DNA of 64,000 bases from assembly GCF_022682495.2 (NCBI RefSeq), contig NC_071393.1, positions 103,219,010 through 103,283,009 of the forward strand. The letters run 5' to 3'. Positions 30,670 to 44,152 of the stretch are shown in pieces. The notes beneath the pieces are model-generated. The model was not told the DNA's origin. It ran no database searches and saw nothing but the letters and a program-made list of their open reading frames with translations. The DNA is from Desmodus rotundus. Taxonomy: Eukaryota > Chordata > Mammalia > Chiroptera > Phyllostomidae. A program made the position numbers and the translations under genes. Position 1 is the first letter of the stretch; each line of letters starts with the position of its first letter.

Positions 30670-33600
30670 CCTGTATTTTTATTTTTAATGTCCTAAGTTT
30701 CAGCTTTCTTTTCTGTGCTGAGATCATTTATACTGTACCTACAGTTGGCTTCCTGTCATTCACACTCACTTCCTCACTAAATGTTTACTGAGTGTCTACT
30801 ACGTGTCCTGTCCTGCGAAAGACACCGGATACGCAGTTGCAAATACAAAGACATGATCACGCATCATCAATGCACTTGTAGCAATCAATGCCCACTGCGT
30901 CCTCCAGGAGTCTCAGAATAGAGAGACTGAGCCACGCTTCACTTCTTTAAGATGGATTAATACCATAGCATTTGCAACTATAATGTTACGTTACCTTGGA
31001 CACCAGGCAATTAGCAAGTAATTAAATCTCTTTGGTCTGAATACACCTGCAACCAAACTGTCTGCTAAAGTTCTGTTACACTCATTAATTAGCATGAGTT
31101 GAATGACAGGATGATCAGAAAGGAAATACCTCCTCTTGGAGACAGGCAGTAAATGATTAAGAAGTGGAATATGCTTTTAACACTGTTTGCATGGGTTTAT
31201 ATTACTGGAGCGTGTGTGCATGGACCGTTTATCAATATTAATGTCTCTGGCAGTCAATGTGCCTAGGAAGAATTGACATATGCTTGCTATGTATCATAAT
31301 CCACTGAACATCTCAAAAGCTTTAAAAAGAACTGTTGCTTAGTCACTGTGCGAATGCCTGCAACAGCAACAAGTAACCACCTCTCGGAGCCATTACTGGA
31401 GGCCCTAACACCTGGTTAAGTGCAGGAGCAGCCATTCTTATTCAAGAAGCACAGTTTTATTTTCATGATGAACTCGTATAAAGACTATAGAAAAGAGAGG
31501 ACTTTCCTCCGATTTCTCTCCCATCCATTATATTACCTGTTTCAACAGACTCTGATGTCAGCCTAGATTAGCTGAAACATCAAGATAAATTAGCTTTTTG
31601 GCTATAGATTCCTTTTTTAATAAATGGAGAAAATATTCAATGGATCTTTAGAAATTATGTTTCCCCCTTTGAAATTCCTTGGCTCTTTGATGAATAGATT
31701 GCTTTAAAAACCTCAGTGAGAAGTATCATATTATTCTGGTGTTATTGCCTGCTAGGGAGCCTGTGAAAGTCTCCAACTGGGGACAAAAAGTCAGCTTCTG
31801 GGCTGTGTGGCTGCTTCATTGTACCTGCTCTGTTCAATCAGGAGTCCTCATCCCTCCATCCAGGGCCCAGGCAGGCTCCAGCCCTGCAGGCTTCAAGAAA
31901 GGCCATGGATCGGGACCGCTGTAGTAACAGCCAGTTAGAAACAGTCTCAGGCAAAGTAAGATGTCCTGGAGCCCACTCTGGGCTTTTTCATGTCTATTAT
32001 TCAAGACATTTGTCGGCGCTTAAACAAAAGCTCAATGGACAAACTTCAGTGTTCCTAGCTCTAAAGGAATTTAGCTTAATGCTAATGCAGGAAAAATTCC
32101 CCAGCCACTCATGTAACTTTATTAGACAAAGTGGAGCATACCCACTCTTAAGGAAGAAAAAAGACATTATTTTCTTTTTCAGAGATTGCGCTACCCTAGA
32201 AAGGGAATGCATTTGAAGTAGCAAATGTAGACGTTTCAGGCAAATGTGTACTTTGTCTTCAAATGAACAGCTTTCAAAATGATCTTGGTTAAGCTCCCTT
32301 TTATTTTTATCTTTTATTCCCCTACAATGCCAGCTGAGGTTACCCATCTCCCAACAGCTACCAAATGGACTAGTAATTGTAAGGCTTGGTGATTTAATTA
32401 GACTCATTCTACATACTCACATTTTTATCAATTAGTTAATGGGCTAAAGAGGGTGTTTTTGTTGGAGCCAGGTCATTTGGAAGCTAGAGGCTTCTTGAGG
32501 GCAAGAAGCTGGAGAACCACAGTGTTAATATCTGTAATTAACCTCAGGAGTCCTGGGTTGTTCAGTTAGGAATAACCTCCCTTCCCTTCTGTATGCCTTT
32601 CGTCAGATGGGTTTTAATGTGAAATAATCACTGAAGAAAAATGAATCAAAAAAGAATGCTTCCCCCAAAATTTTGATCTGGATGAAGACAAAAAGAAAAA
32701 GTGCTTCAAGGGCTTCTCATTTATTTATTCAACTGAGGTTGTTAATTGGTGGCTTCCCCTAAAATAATACTTCTGGGTTTTTCAGATCAGCGATGCTCCT
32801 GTTAATAGATATGGAAGAATCTTTTAAAATAGGTTTTGTCTTATCACAGAGGCCAGTTCTAAAACAGAAAATGAAGTGCTATGCTTCTGAAAAAGTGTGA
32901 TCATTGGTTACTTTTTGAAAATCATTGCCTTCAACTTTTTTGACTTGGAGAATTCTATTAACTCTTTCCCTGTGGAAGAAGCCTTCCACTCTGTGCCTAT
33001 GGTTATAATAATAAAGAAATATTAGCTGCATTAAATCAAGGATTATTTTGCATCTTAACAAGCTGGTCAACTTTTGCAAGAAGTCTATGGGAAATCCATA
33101 AATGCACATACTCACTCACACTTACTGATCATGATAAAACATGAAGCAGCCTTACACATAAATAGAGACTAGGGTTGACAAACAATTAGTGATGAAGGGA
33201 TAGAACGATTTACAAATTAAAATACACAAAGACCACACAGAGCGATCTACCAGGAAAAATCCATACCCTCGAGGGATAGACACCATTATTTTTCATTTCT
33301 AACCAAATCTCTAAGTCGCTATGGTTCAGCAACGTCAGTATTTTGAATTTAAAGGAAAAAGACATTCACTTTGAAGCTGAACATCAAAATAGCAGATATA
33401 AAGATAACTTGTTTGTTTTGTTTGTTTTCTGCCTGGTGAGAAACCATTCACAGAAGAAAAAATGAAGGACTGAATTTGCGAGAACCATGCAAAACAGAGA
33501 GGAAATGACTCTGGTTTTCAGGATTCCTTTCTGGTCAAAACCAGAAAAGAATGTGGACTAGCATTTGAGAAAAGCTGATTGTGTCAGGCATTCATCGCAA

Positions 33601-36600
33601 ACTTCGAGTCCTGCTTATTGCCCACAGTCATCAAACTTAAAGACACGCAAACAGCCGGTAAAAAGTAGCGGCTCCCTGCTCTACTGCAATTGTATCAGCC
33701 GTCCTGACCAGCAGCACTTTACGATTATTGTTATGGTCAACAATTATATTGTGCATGCTCAGTAAACATGCTGCTCGGCTGCGCTTCATAAATGTGTCCT
33801 TTGTTTCCTTCATCATTAGGCAGACAGTTCGTTCTGTACAATGTCCAACTTCCAGACAGGTGGAATAAGGAGGTGGCATCTGTCTAAATATTGAATGCCA
33901 CGCTTCCCCCATCTGCTGTAATAACAGTGCCGGGTCTGCTTGGCTTCAGTGATCCCCTTCTGCATACAACCAGTCAGCCATATGCCCTATATAGTGCACG
34001 TGCCACCAGAGCGACGGGGCCTGTTTTGCAGCCTCTGAGCTAGTAACCAAACAAGTGGGGAAAAGACGCGGGGTGGAGGTTGGAGGTCAGGCACATGCAG
34101 GAATCAGCAGGTGATGGTCAATACGGCCACTGAGAGCTGCTCAAAGAACCAATAGAAAAGGCCTTCAAAAGTCAATGGCCAGCATAGAGCACACTGCCAA
34201 TCAAATTTTACAGGGCGTACCTTCCAGGCAAATAAGAAGATTTAGAGCACATGGCAGTTCATCGTTTATAATCCTGTCTTAGCCCAGCATGGCTTAGTGA
34301 CAGTCCAGTGACAGATGATGAGCACATGACAGCTGCAGGGTCTCATACAAACGCATACAGGAAAATTAAAATTAAATTAGTGACACACGTGTACACATTG
34401 GTTGTGCAACAGTTACACAATCTGTCCGGGACCCCTCCCAGACCCTGCGGCTGTGCCCTCATTTCAGGGGGCCCATAAGCACTGTCAAAAGGCACCCAAG
34501 CGTTGGTCCCAGCCAGGGAGGGCCCTTCCCTTGGGCAGGAGGAATTCTAAAGGCCTATAAGGCAAATGAAGGTGCTCAGGTTCCCACATGCAAAAATGGC
34601 AAAGTTCAGTGATGTTTCCAGTTGGCCCAGTGAAAATTGAGGGGTTTGAGGATTTGAAAGAGAGAAAAAAACAGCCAACAGAAAGAAGCAAGTTTTTTGG
34701 AATAAATCAATCTCCCTTCCTCAATCTGTAATCTTCTGACTTTATTACTGACATGCTTTATGTTTTGTAAAAACATAAATGCCTGTACTTGAGAACTTCA
34801 GTTTGAGTTTAACTTCTACTGTTTACATGTCTGTATCCTCTGCTGTAAACTGCAAATGTTCTCTCATTTGTCTGAATATTCGCCTGGGTAATGTCATGAG
34901 AAAGGAGTTTCTCTAACTTGTATTTCTCTAGGAAACCTTATACAGTTGTTCCATATTTTCGCAAATTTAACTTTATGTTTTCATTTGCTTTTTATGCTCT
35001 TCCATTGACCCAGTCCATTTCAGAAGGATTTGTGGTGACTCTGTTTCACTTTTACGTCAGCTTCATGCCAGACCTTAACAAAAAGCACCATGTTAGCAAG
35101 AAAACGTTCGATCAAAAAAAGAAAAAAGAGTTTTGGGTCTTGAGCTGCTTGTCACACCTCTGTACAACATCATTTTCTTTTGAGTATATTAGCCCCACAT
35201 CCATGGCTTATGGAGTCACAACTTCCATAGTACTGGAAGAGTTTCTGGGGGAAAAAATGTTAGTACAGACAAAAATGGTACTTACTGATTCTAAATAGTT
35301 TTATAGTAGTCTCAAAAAAGTTAACTTTCTTTTCAGGAATCAACTCAAGTACAATAAAAACTTTTCTTTCAAATGTCCAGACCTGTTTATACTTCATGTA
35401 ATCTAAACAAGAATTATAACTCCACAGTTCTGAATGTTTACGAAAATTTACTCTGTATATCATTACTTTCTAACTCATCTATATTTAACATATACATATA
35501 TATAAATATTTGCATATAAAACAACTCATGAAGGTTTTTAAAAATACATTTAAGTTATTAGAAAATTATATCAAAATTAATGTTTTCAAAAATTTCTATA
35601 AGTAATCATTGTTAATCCTCATTGAACTCTACAACAAACTAATGCCAGAAAGCACTAAAAAAATAAATAATAATCAAATTGACCAACATCACATATAAAA
35701 AAAAAATTACAGTGGAATTAAGATTCAAACAAAGAACTTCCTACTTTGCATTTTAGAATTTTCTTCCAGACTCAAAACTTCCTCACGTCATTTTAAGTTT
35801 CTGTCCCACGGTTTGGGTCTGCCCCTCTGCTTTAAATCACCTGAGTTTTCCATGTTGCGAAACACCAAGGAGCCCTCAGAATCACTGCTTATCAGTAAAC
35901 AAAAGGCCAAAAACTATGTAAGGTGGGTACCAAAGGCTGACTTCTAGATGCTTTGAAACTATCTCTAAATACTTGAAAGAATTGTGTTTTCCTAAGAATG
36001 AAATTTCACCCATCAGTGCTGATGGTGTTTTGGATTTAAGACCTATTGGAGAGTTTCCAATTCTCATGAAGTAGTAATAAGATTACCTCTTGTTTTCCAA
36101 AATAAGAATCTTTGAATATTTCCTCTTTGATTTCTATATGATACGTAGCTTCCCTTGGGTTCAGGTTCTGCTGAGTATGTGCACATATAACTACATGCCT
36201 CACTCAATTAAAGAGATTTCCTGGAGCAATTCTTTAAAAATCAAAACAAAATACAACTTCCATAAGCAACAGTTTTACTGTTTAGTTGTTACTGCTGATC
36301 AACCAAACTTTCGGCTGAATCCCAATTGTCCGTCCCATTCCAACAAAGGCTGCCAAGCAAACGTCCTGTCGGTCATACCGCGGTGCGATGGTGGAGCGCA
36401 GGCGAAATACAGGAAACACAAGGTCTCTGGCCTGCTGCACTTACCGTAACGTGGCAGAGGCCCTTGTTTGGAAGAAAGTGAACTACAAATGACAGTTTTC
36501 ACCTGACGTGACCCAGCCTTTATTTGGTATATCCAAACAACCAGCTGAAAATCAGCCAGTTCCAGGTCCGGTATCGGAATCGGATTCCTGGTTCGCCCAC

Positions 36601-39600
36601 AGCACACGTGCGGTCCGCCGTACCCGTGGGCACAAAAGCCATCGAGAAGGCAGTCCCAGCCCGTGCGAGGCTTGGCGGGCTCCGGAGAGACAGGGACGAG
36701 CGTGCGCACCTCGGGAAAGATACATTTCTGCCAAAGGTTGAGGAAAGTAGAGAATAAACACTGATAGTAACGAGTATGGATGTTCTATTTAAAAAAAATA
36801 CACATGCACATTGTTCAATAAATCGGGTCAGACAAAGAGCATCCAGAGGTCAAAAGTAGTCAGAGTGTTGTAAAAATTGCCCAAGGCGGGTGGGGGATAA
36901 AACCTCCTACCCACGAACCTGCAGGCGGTCTTAAGGTCTTTGAAAAATGACCCAAATCATCAAATGCCAAATAAATCATAAAAATAAATCACAAGGCCCA
37001 TCTCTGGGCTGGTGGAGTGGCCGTAACTGGCACATGGTTGTCCTCTGGAGAGACTTCAGGGTCCAAGTGCCTCTGCACCCCACTCATGAGGATGAAGCTT
37101 AAATCTCTGCTGGGTGGGCAGCGGTCAGGGGAGAGGCTGGGTAGGGCATGAGCTCCCCAAGTCACTAAACAAACGCTTTTTTAAAAAAACCCTCTCTATT
37201 ATTATTATTTGCAGCCCCAGTTCTTCATTAGAAATAAAAGCTTTGTACTCAGGAGCCAAATCTGAAATGATGAAAATCCTCAGAGGAAAAGGAGGAAGAA
37301 AGATTTAGCGGTTCGCTCTTTTCTTACTCTTATGATTACTCTTTGTTCCTTAGCACTTACCTGGCACTCTGTGTTTCCAAGTGCTTTACAATCCTTAATT
37401 ACTTAATCTTGAAATATATTTAGAAAGGCACTTGAGTTTATTTGACGCTCTTATTCAAAACTGAGTTCGCCCCATTGTCAGCCCCCACTCACAGAGGTAC
37501 AGGATCTGCCTGTCGGGAAGCCAGGTGCAGAAAGGGGTGGCTGCTGGAGAGACACTCCTGAAGAGAAATGATGGGGGAGGAAGAAGAGGAAAAACCAGCC
37601 TGTGTTAAAATAACAATAATCACCAATGACTACCACTCTCTCCTTCTCTTTGGTATTCTTTGCAAATCCAGGGTCTTTCAAATTTTTAAATACTCAGTAA
37701 TTTATAAAATTCAATAAATATATATCTTATGCATACCATACACACAACAGATTTTTCTGACTGAATTATTTTGCTTGTCATGCAAATAGGTAATCCTGAA
37801 CCAATTAAAAAACAAAGGCATGTTGTAATGTAGTAATGGAAGTTTCTGGATGCCAGCTCCTAGGCACAGAGTCCTTAAAGACAGAGAAGAAAAAGGAACA
37901 GAAACACGGAGAACAATATCATCATTCTATCAGCAGTTAACTTGAGTCTACTTATGCATGATCAAAGACTACAAATATAGTTTAAACAGCATGAAATAAT
38001 CGCTGGGTTTACAATATGAAATGATTTTTAAAAGCAAACCCGACAACAATACTAGTGCCACTATGTTCGGCGACTAAAGACTAATTTTGTGATGCACAGC
38101 CAAGCTGAGGTAGTGGCAGGGAAATTAGGGTTAAGAGGCTAAACTCCCTCCTGGGATCCCTTTGAAGATTTCTATATTCTGGGGAGAGGGTAATGAAAAT
38201 ATTTTACCTCCCCTATTGCAATTAGGTCAGTGGGCCAAAGAAAAAAGCTGCTCACACCACCACACACGAATGCAATTGCAATCCCCAAAGAGGTAAAAGG
38301 GGCAGGATTCAGCCTTCCTTCCTGCACTGGAGAGGCCAGGGCAATGGCAGTGAGTGGGTCTCCCCCTTTTAGCTCCAGCATGTGGACAAAGACAGAGAGA
38401 AGAAGCCAGCTTCCTTCTTAAGCTCCTCACTCCTGACGAGCACCCACAGAAACAAGAAAAACCAGGAAACCAAAACAGGCCATGCCCAGAGCTTGGAGGT
38501 GAGAACCAGTCTTCGTGAAAATGGAGAGGCTGACCCTTACACCCCGACTGCCTGATAGTCCTTAAGGAGAAATGAGAGCCATAACAGGAAAGATCCATCT
38601 GTCTGGCTGCTTTGTCATCATTTGGTTTTCTACTTTCATTTTGGACACTGATGAGTCAAAGGAGGGGCGTGTAGAAAATTCAGAGATCAGAAACTTAATA
38701 AAACAGCGTTAAATGTGACAGCATTTCTGAAAAAGATTAATTACTAGGAGTATAGAGGCCCGATGCCAGGAATTCATAGGATTGATACAAATATGATGCC
38801 CTGCTGGGCTGCTAGGCCCATAAAATGCAACCCTAATCTGCAGGCCTATTGTTGTCTTTGCCGAAACAACAGGCTCCAGCCATGACAACAAAAGGGTGTA
38901 TAATAGAGTTTCAGTAGGAGAAAAATAAAATCACGATAGCCGTGGAAAATAACACCTCCAGAGAATCTGTTTGCGAACACCTATCCTGGTCTTCCCTTAA
39001 AGCACCAATGTCTACAGCGTGAGGGTACCGATGTGTTTATCTCAGGGACCAGCTGAAGAAAAGGAGGACCAATTAGTGGGCAGAAATGGGGCCACTAACT
39101 GCAAAGCCTGTAGTTCCATTTGGCACTGGACAGATAGTTTGTTCTTTAATTGGGAAATAATCCAGCCGCCTTCTTAAACAAGAGAGCTGCTGTTGCAAAC
39201 ACACAGGAAGACCTCTGCCTGCAATCACGACTTTAGTTCCTTGTAAGCATCTGTAAGCGCCCCCCCTCCCCTTAGGGTTCCCCTTATGCATCTTGCCCAT
39301 CTCTCATAATTGATGTGTCTGACATTCAGAAACACTTTGTGAAACCACAAATTAGTCATGGCAGGAACAAGAAAAGAAGCTCAACTCAGCAATTGGATTA
39401 CACTAACCAATCAGACCGGTGCCTGCCTTTGTTCGGACTCGCCACATTGATGTCAAAGCGAAAGACAACTTTCATAACTAGTAATTTGAGGTTTGTACTA
39501 CATTCATGTTTAAATTCTCACACATTTTCTGGGGACAACTGCAGGGAAAACACAGGGTTTTCCATGTGTGTGTGTGTTCATAACAACTTTGAAAAGTGTG

Positions 39601-39985
39601 AAGGGGCACATGTATAAACACCTACTCTAAGTGCAACCTGTGTTTACACATAAACTATCTTGACAGCCTCCGTCATGCAAAGGGTTCGTTTATAACATAT
39701 GGTGTCTGTTTCACACGCTAACAGTGACTTTTTAATTTGAAGTCAGCCACAATCAGTGGTCCTAAATCCTCACTGTCTCTGGGATTAATTATGAGCACTA
39801 GACAGCAATAGCAATCCTCTCTTCCTGATGAGCTGCATGGAGGAGTTGGCAAGAGGAGAAAATAGGCCTTTCAAGGTTAGAGAGTAATGGGAGCTGACAT
39901 ACACGGGTCTTTCGTGGCACCCATTTGAAATCGGAATATGAGTGATAAAAACAACCTCCATTTTTAGGGCTGCTTTTAAAACATT
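30670..39985. other. 9.3-kb block poor in transposons
   Basis: No SINE, LTR, recent L1 or DNA transposon could be recognised here, in contrast to both flanks; only faint old traces occur (30730-30900, 37350-37410). It contains an AT-rich part at 35480-35720, a CpG-rich patch at 36370-36720 and scattered ATTA-rich stretches (for example 31080-31270). Open frames up to 136 codons show no domains. The pattern fits a constrained regulatory region, but constraint was not tested. Confidence 0.4.
36370..36720. promoter_or_regulatory. CpG-rich patch, candidate CpG island
   Basis: About 28 CpG dinucleotides fall in 360 bp, close to the number expected from base composition, while the surrounding tens of kilobases are strongly CpG-depleted. 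Dense parts are TACCGCGGTGCGATGG near 36378 and GTGCGGTCCGCCGTACCCG near 36609. Such patches mark unmethylated promoters or enhancers. A 136-codon minus-strand frame crosses it but has no domain signature and is more likely a result of the GC-richness. Confidence 0.5.
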
Positions 39986-39988
39986 GTG

Positions 39989-40484
39989 TTGGGTTGGCCA
40001 AAATGTTCATTTGTTGGGGTTTTTTTCTGTAAGATGGCTCTAGTAGCACTTAGTAGTCTAACTTTTTTCAAAACAATTTTGTTAGATTGTATTGTGACAG
40101 CTGCCATATCAGCCTGCACTTAAAAAAAATTATCAAAATCAGTGATTTTTTTGTGCGGCCATTTTAATAATCAAAGTGGAAGAAAATATGCAATATTTTG
40201 GCATATTATATTTTATTATTTCAAAGAGGTTTGTGAAGTCTCATGCTGGAGATTTGACTCTGGCCGATGCTCCACGATCAGGTAGACCAGTTGAAGTTGA
40301 TAGCGATCAAATCGAGACATTGAGAAAAATCAGCGTTATACCATGTGGGAGATAGCTGACATACTTAAAACACGCAAGTCAATGAAGTTATTGGTGAAAA
40401 TGGAGAATGTGTATTTTCCATTTTGTAGAAAATATTTTATTTTATTTTATGGAAAAACCCATATGGACTTTTTGGCTAACCCAA
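39989..40484 (+). mobile_element. Deleted mariner element, copy 1
   Basis: 496 bp with mariner-type terminal repeats: TTGGGTTGGCCAAAA at the left and the complement of TTGGGTTAGCCAAAAAG at the right. A TA follows the right end (40485-40486); the left flank is TG, probably a mutated TA. The interior keeps only pieces of the transposase DNA-binding region (coding for DAPRSGRPVEVDSD and YTMWEIADILK). The whole catalytic DDD domain is missing. Non-autonomous and inactive. Confidence 0.9.
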
Positions 40485-40486
40485 TA

Positions 40487-41030
40487 CATGCAAGAAACGC
40501 CATTTGTAAATACTTTCTACTTCTTCCTCTTAGTAGAACAAGTAAAAACCAACCTCTGCCTCTGCAGTGACTCAGCAGTTGTGAGACAAACAAATAAACA
40601 AACAACAATAACCAGACCCCATAGTCTGAATAATGGACCAAGCAGCAGCTGTGGTTCCACCGGCCGGTGGCTTCTGAGCTTCACACACTAAAGCCTGCAA
40701 GAGCACCAGCTGCACGTGTCCAGGACACCCTGTGTCGCTGTGGATAAAAAGAATTATTGTCTCTGCCCATAGACGAACAGAGCAGCCACAGTGTAACTGA
40801 CCACACACCTACCTATGCTTCCTGCAATTTGTAACCTAAAGATACATATCTTGGTCACAACCCCTCACACGGACTTGCTCACATAATAAGACGCTCAAAT
40901 CACTGTATTGTTTTGGCAATGTATTCTTTTACCATCTGCTTGTAAAGGCTGGAGTTGGATTTCTTGAGATCCTGTCTAGGCCTATTTTTAAAATGTAAGG
41001 TGTTTTACGGAAGCAGACTGATTGGGTCTT
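40487..41030. other. Unassigned sequence
   Basis: Unique sequence between the mariner element and an old repeat. An (AAAC/AAAT)-type tract lies near 40587-40610. No gene was recognised. Confidence 0.4.
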
Positions 41031-41034
41031 CAGT

Positions 41035-41335
41035 ATCTGTTCATGTATTCCCGTGAGAACTTGTGGAACATTTACGACATACTGAGTACTGCACTGTGGC
41101 TGAGGGCACAATGGACTGCAAAAACATGGGGCTCCTGCCTTCTGGGGGAGGGATGCAGAAGAGAAAGGAGGCCAGATCATTCAAGGATGGGAAAAGCTTC
41201 CTTGAAGAAGTGACATTTGGGCTGAAATCTTGAGGAGTAAGGATTAGCTGAGTGAGGCCAAGGAAGGAAAGTGGAGGGCACAGCATGGGCAAAGAAGGTC
41301 CTGAGGCAGGTTGAAGGCAGATTCTTCTAAGGAAC
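41035..41335 (+). repeat. Ancient mammalian interspersed repeat
   Basis: Contains CTTCCTTGAAGAAGTGACATTTGGGCTGAAATCTTGAGGAGTAAGG-like order and GGGCAAAGAAGGTCCTGAGGC, matching the family also seen near 1945, 57035, 58590 and 60845. Same strand as the other copies. Confidence 0.5.
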
Positions 41336-41457
41336 TGAAAAAAGTAAGCCAGTGACTCAAATGCTAGGAGTGGAGAGGCCTAGAGGAGATGATAGAAACA
41401 GGCAGGGTCCCAACTATAAGGTGATGTTGCATAATTACAGAAACCCAAAGCCTTTTT

Positions 41458-41694
41458 AAAAAAATTTGTTTTTATCCTCACCTGGGGATATACTTATTGA
41501 TTTTAGAAAGAGGGGAAGGGAAGGAGAGAGGGACAGAAACATTGATGTGAGAGAGAAACATTGGTTACCCTGAGTACACGCTCTGACTGGGGACTGAACC
41601 CACAACCCACACGTGTGCCCTAACCAGCAATCAAACCTGCAACTATTCAGTTTATGGGATGACATTGCAACCAACTGAGCCACACCAGCCACGG
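41458..41694 (-). repeat. Ves SINE (bat), minus strand
   Basis: Flanked by an exact 14-bp duplication CCCAAAGCCTTTTT at 41444-41457 and 41695-41708. Tail at the left, tRNA-like head at the right (complement of GGCTGGTGTGGCTCAGTTGG). The body is more diverged than the copy at 60221. Confidence 0.9.
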
Positions 41695-41708
41695 CCCAAA
41701 GCCTTTTT

Positions 41709-44150
41709 TACTTACTAAGTTCTCTACTTTGCAGAGTCTTTTCAATTGCATTGTGAATAAGTGTAGGATCATACTTTGGAAATACTCTCAATCAATGTAG
41801 AATATAGAAACTAGTGTATACAGTATGAGCTGTTCAGATATCCAACTCCTGTTTTGCAATTTATACTACAGTGTAAAGGCTTAACCATCTAGGAAATTCA
41901 GAGATGTAGCCAAAATGTTCTCTTCCTGTGTATTGAGTTCTACTTATGTGCAGATTAGTCTCTGAGTTAGGAATTTTATTAATATGCAGATGAATAAGCT
42001 CTTTTTATAATTGGCTATATTCAACAGAATTTTAGTCTTTTATGGATAAAATGTTGATTCTCTCATAATTTGTTTCTCAGTGCCTTCTTGTTAAACTTTG
42101 AGCTATCTGAGAGATTTTAAGTTAAATACCAGCACTGAGATGCTGTCCTACCACTAATTACTGAAAAACACAAGCAAAACCAACATATCAGCCAAACTGG
42201 TCCTGTGATTGAATCCCTTTGCCAATATGAATGAAAGGATTGAACTTATTGTAGACACCCAGTTGCATAAGGAACAGTTTTATATGACATTGGAAAGTGG
42301 ACTCCGTGAATGGCAACGCCAGGCCCCATCATAAATAGGGATGTGTTGACTATTACATTTGACTCAAACATCACAAAAGAAAACATCTTTGTTTCCCTTA
42401 ACGTATTGACATACAGACATCACTGATGCACCAGACAGTATTCAGCACTAAATTTTGCTGTTTCTCAATTCATAAATAGCCTCCAGTACATTGATTCTTC
42501 ATACTTCATTGGTTCTTCTAAGTCTTTCCCAAGCTCCTTCCATTCTTTCTAAGATCTGGGATTTTGTCTCCCATTGTTAGCATCTTAGTAAAGGATACAG
42601 TTTCAGGATTTTTGATGAATTGCCTTCTTACCCTGTATTCTAAGGGTAAGAATACTTTACCTAAGCTCCTCCTCATTAAAAAAATTTTTTGCTTTTTTCC
42701 CCTGGTGGAAATACTCTTTTATACAAAGACATTGTCCTTGTCTTTGTCCACCAGAGAGGGACCACTGTCCCTTTCTATCCTCCCTTCAGCACTGACACCA
42801 GTGGCAGCAGATCCATCCTCTGGGCTTTGTTTTGTTTTCTAAAATCCCTCGATGATTCTAGCACCCTTTCCCTCAAGAGCAGTGCTTAATTTTCAGGATC
42901 AGGAACTGCAACGTCAGGAACAGTTTCCCTTCAGTTACTAAACAGCAACTATCACAATAAAACTCATTCAGTTTATCAGAGGCTGTATTTGCAGCCTGTT
43001 AATTAGACAGCTCCACAGCAACTCTCCAGGCTGTTGGCTTTAGGGCCATTTCACTTATCATTAGCACTTTCAGCAGAAAAAGAACAAAAAACAACCAGAA
43101 GGCTGAAGTTCCCATAAATCAGCCTTGGCTCCTCCCCTGTGTATTGAGAATCTCCTAATTTGGGAATTAGAAAGGGCTTTAGGGATCACCTAGCCCTTCG
43201 CAGACAGGAGGAATCCAAGGCCCAGGGCTGCTGGTCCCTCCAAGGACAGACACAGCACTGACAGGGGGTTAGAGTCAGACTGCAGGCGCCTGGGCCTTCT
43301 GCTTTGTTCCAGACACTCTCTTCTGGAAGGGGTGTAGGAGTCTGGAGTTCTAGTTTTACCTTAGCTTCCTTCTGAGAGTAGTTTCAGGGACGGCACATAA
43401 CTTTTCTGAAGCCCAGGATGATTGTCCTTGCTTTACCCATTTCACAGACTTATACAGGAAACTACTTTAACATCTATAAAGAGACTTGTTTGTGTTGAGG
43501 GCAGAAGAAAACATATTTGCTTCCCGACAAGATGGCAAACAACTCAAGATAAAACCAGCTTTAAACTTCAAATGTGGAGGTGTCGCTGATGTAGAGGGGG
43601 ACTGATGAATCCAGAATATAAAGACCCTCATAAAAACAGGGAATGGAGGGACGGGGAGGCAGACAGGACCAGGTGTCTCAGACAGGCGACCTGCGTGCAA
43701 GGGAGCCGGTTTCTGCTGTGCACAACCCCCATCCCCTAACGGGCCCTGGCAGGCCCTGTGCTGAGAGCAGCAAACGCTCAGTGCCCAGCACTAGCTGGAA
43801 GTAATATCAGGACAGCCTTGAAGCCCAGTTGTAGTGAGAGGCTGATAACATAATCTATATGTTTCTCGAAATTCCAATGAAAAATTCAAGAGGACTTTTT
43901 TGAAAAATTGGCAAACTTATTCTAACTTGGTTATGAGAGAATGAAGACGCAGAAGTGGCTGAGATACTTTTGAAAAAGAAGAGGAAAGAGGAAGGTGCCG
44001 GTTTCACCCCACCAGATATTCGAACTTCCCATAAAGTCTTGGTAAGAATAATTTGTATTTTTAAAAAGTTTTGTAGATACAGGCATAGACCAATGATTCA
44101 GAATACAGAGTCTAAAAAATAAATCAGCATGTAATATTATTATGTGTAAG
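41709..44150. other. Unassigned sequence
   Basis: Mostly AT-rich unique DNA. An old repeat trace is seen near 43140-43330 (ATCACCTAGCCCTTCGCAGACAGGAGG). A T7 pyrimidine tract occurs near 42685. No gene was supported. Confidence 0.4.
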
Positions 44151-44152
44151 TA

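Noticed and set aside
31997..32407. 136-codon minus-strand frame
   Set aside because: No family motif, contains Lys/Phe runs from simple A/T tracts, and no splice site defines an exon.
36299..36709. 136-codon minus-strand frame
   Set aside because: Covers the CpG-rich patch, where stop codons are rare; no protein signature.
38227..38598. 123-codon minus-strand frame
   Set aside because: Cys/Ser-rich with no recognisable domain and overlapped by other frames; treated as chance.
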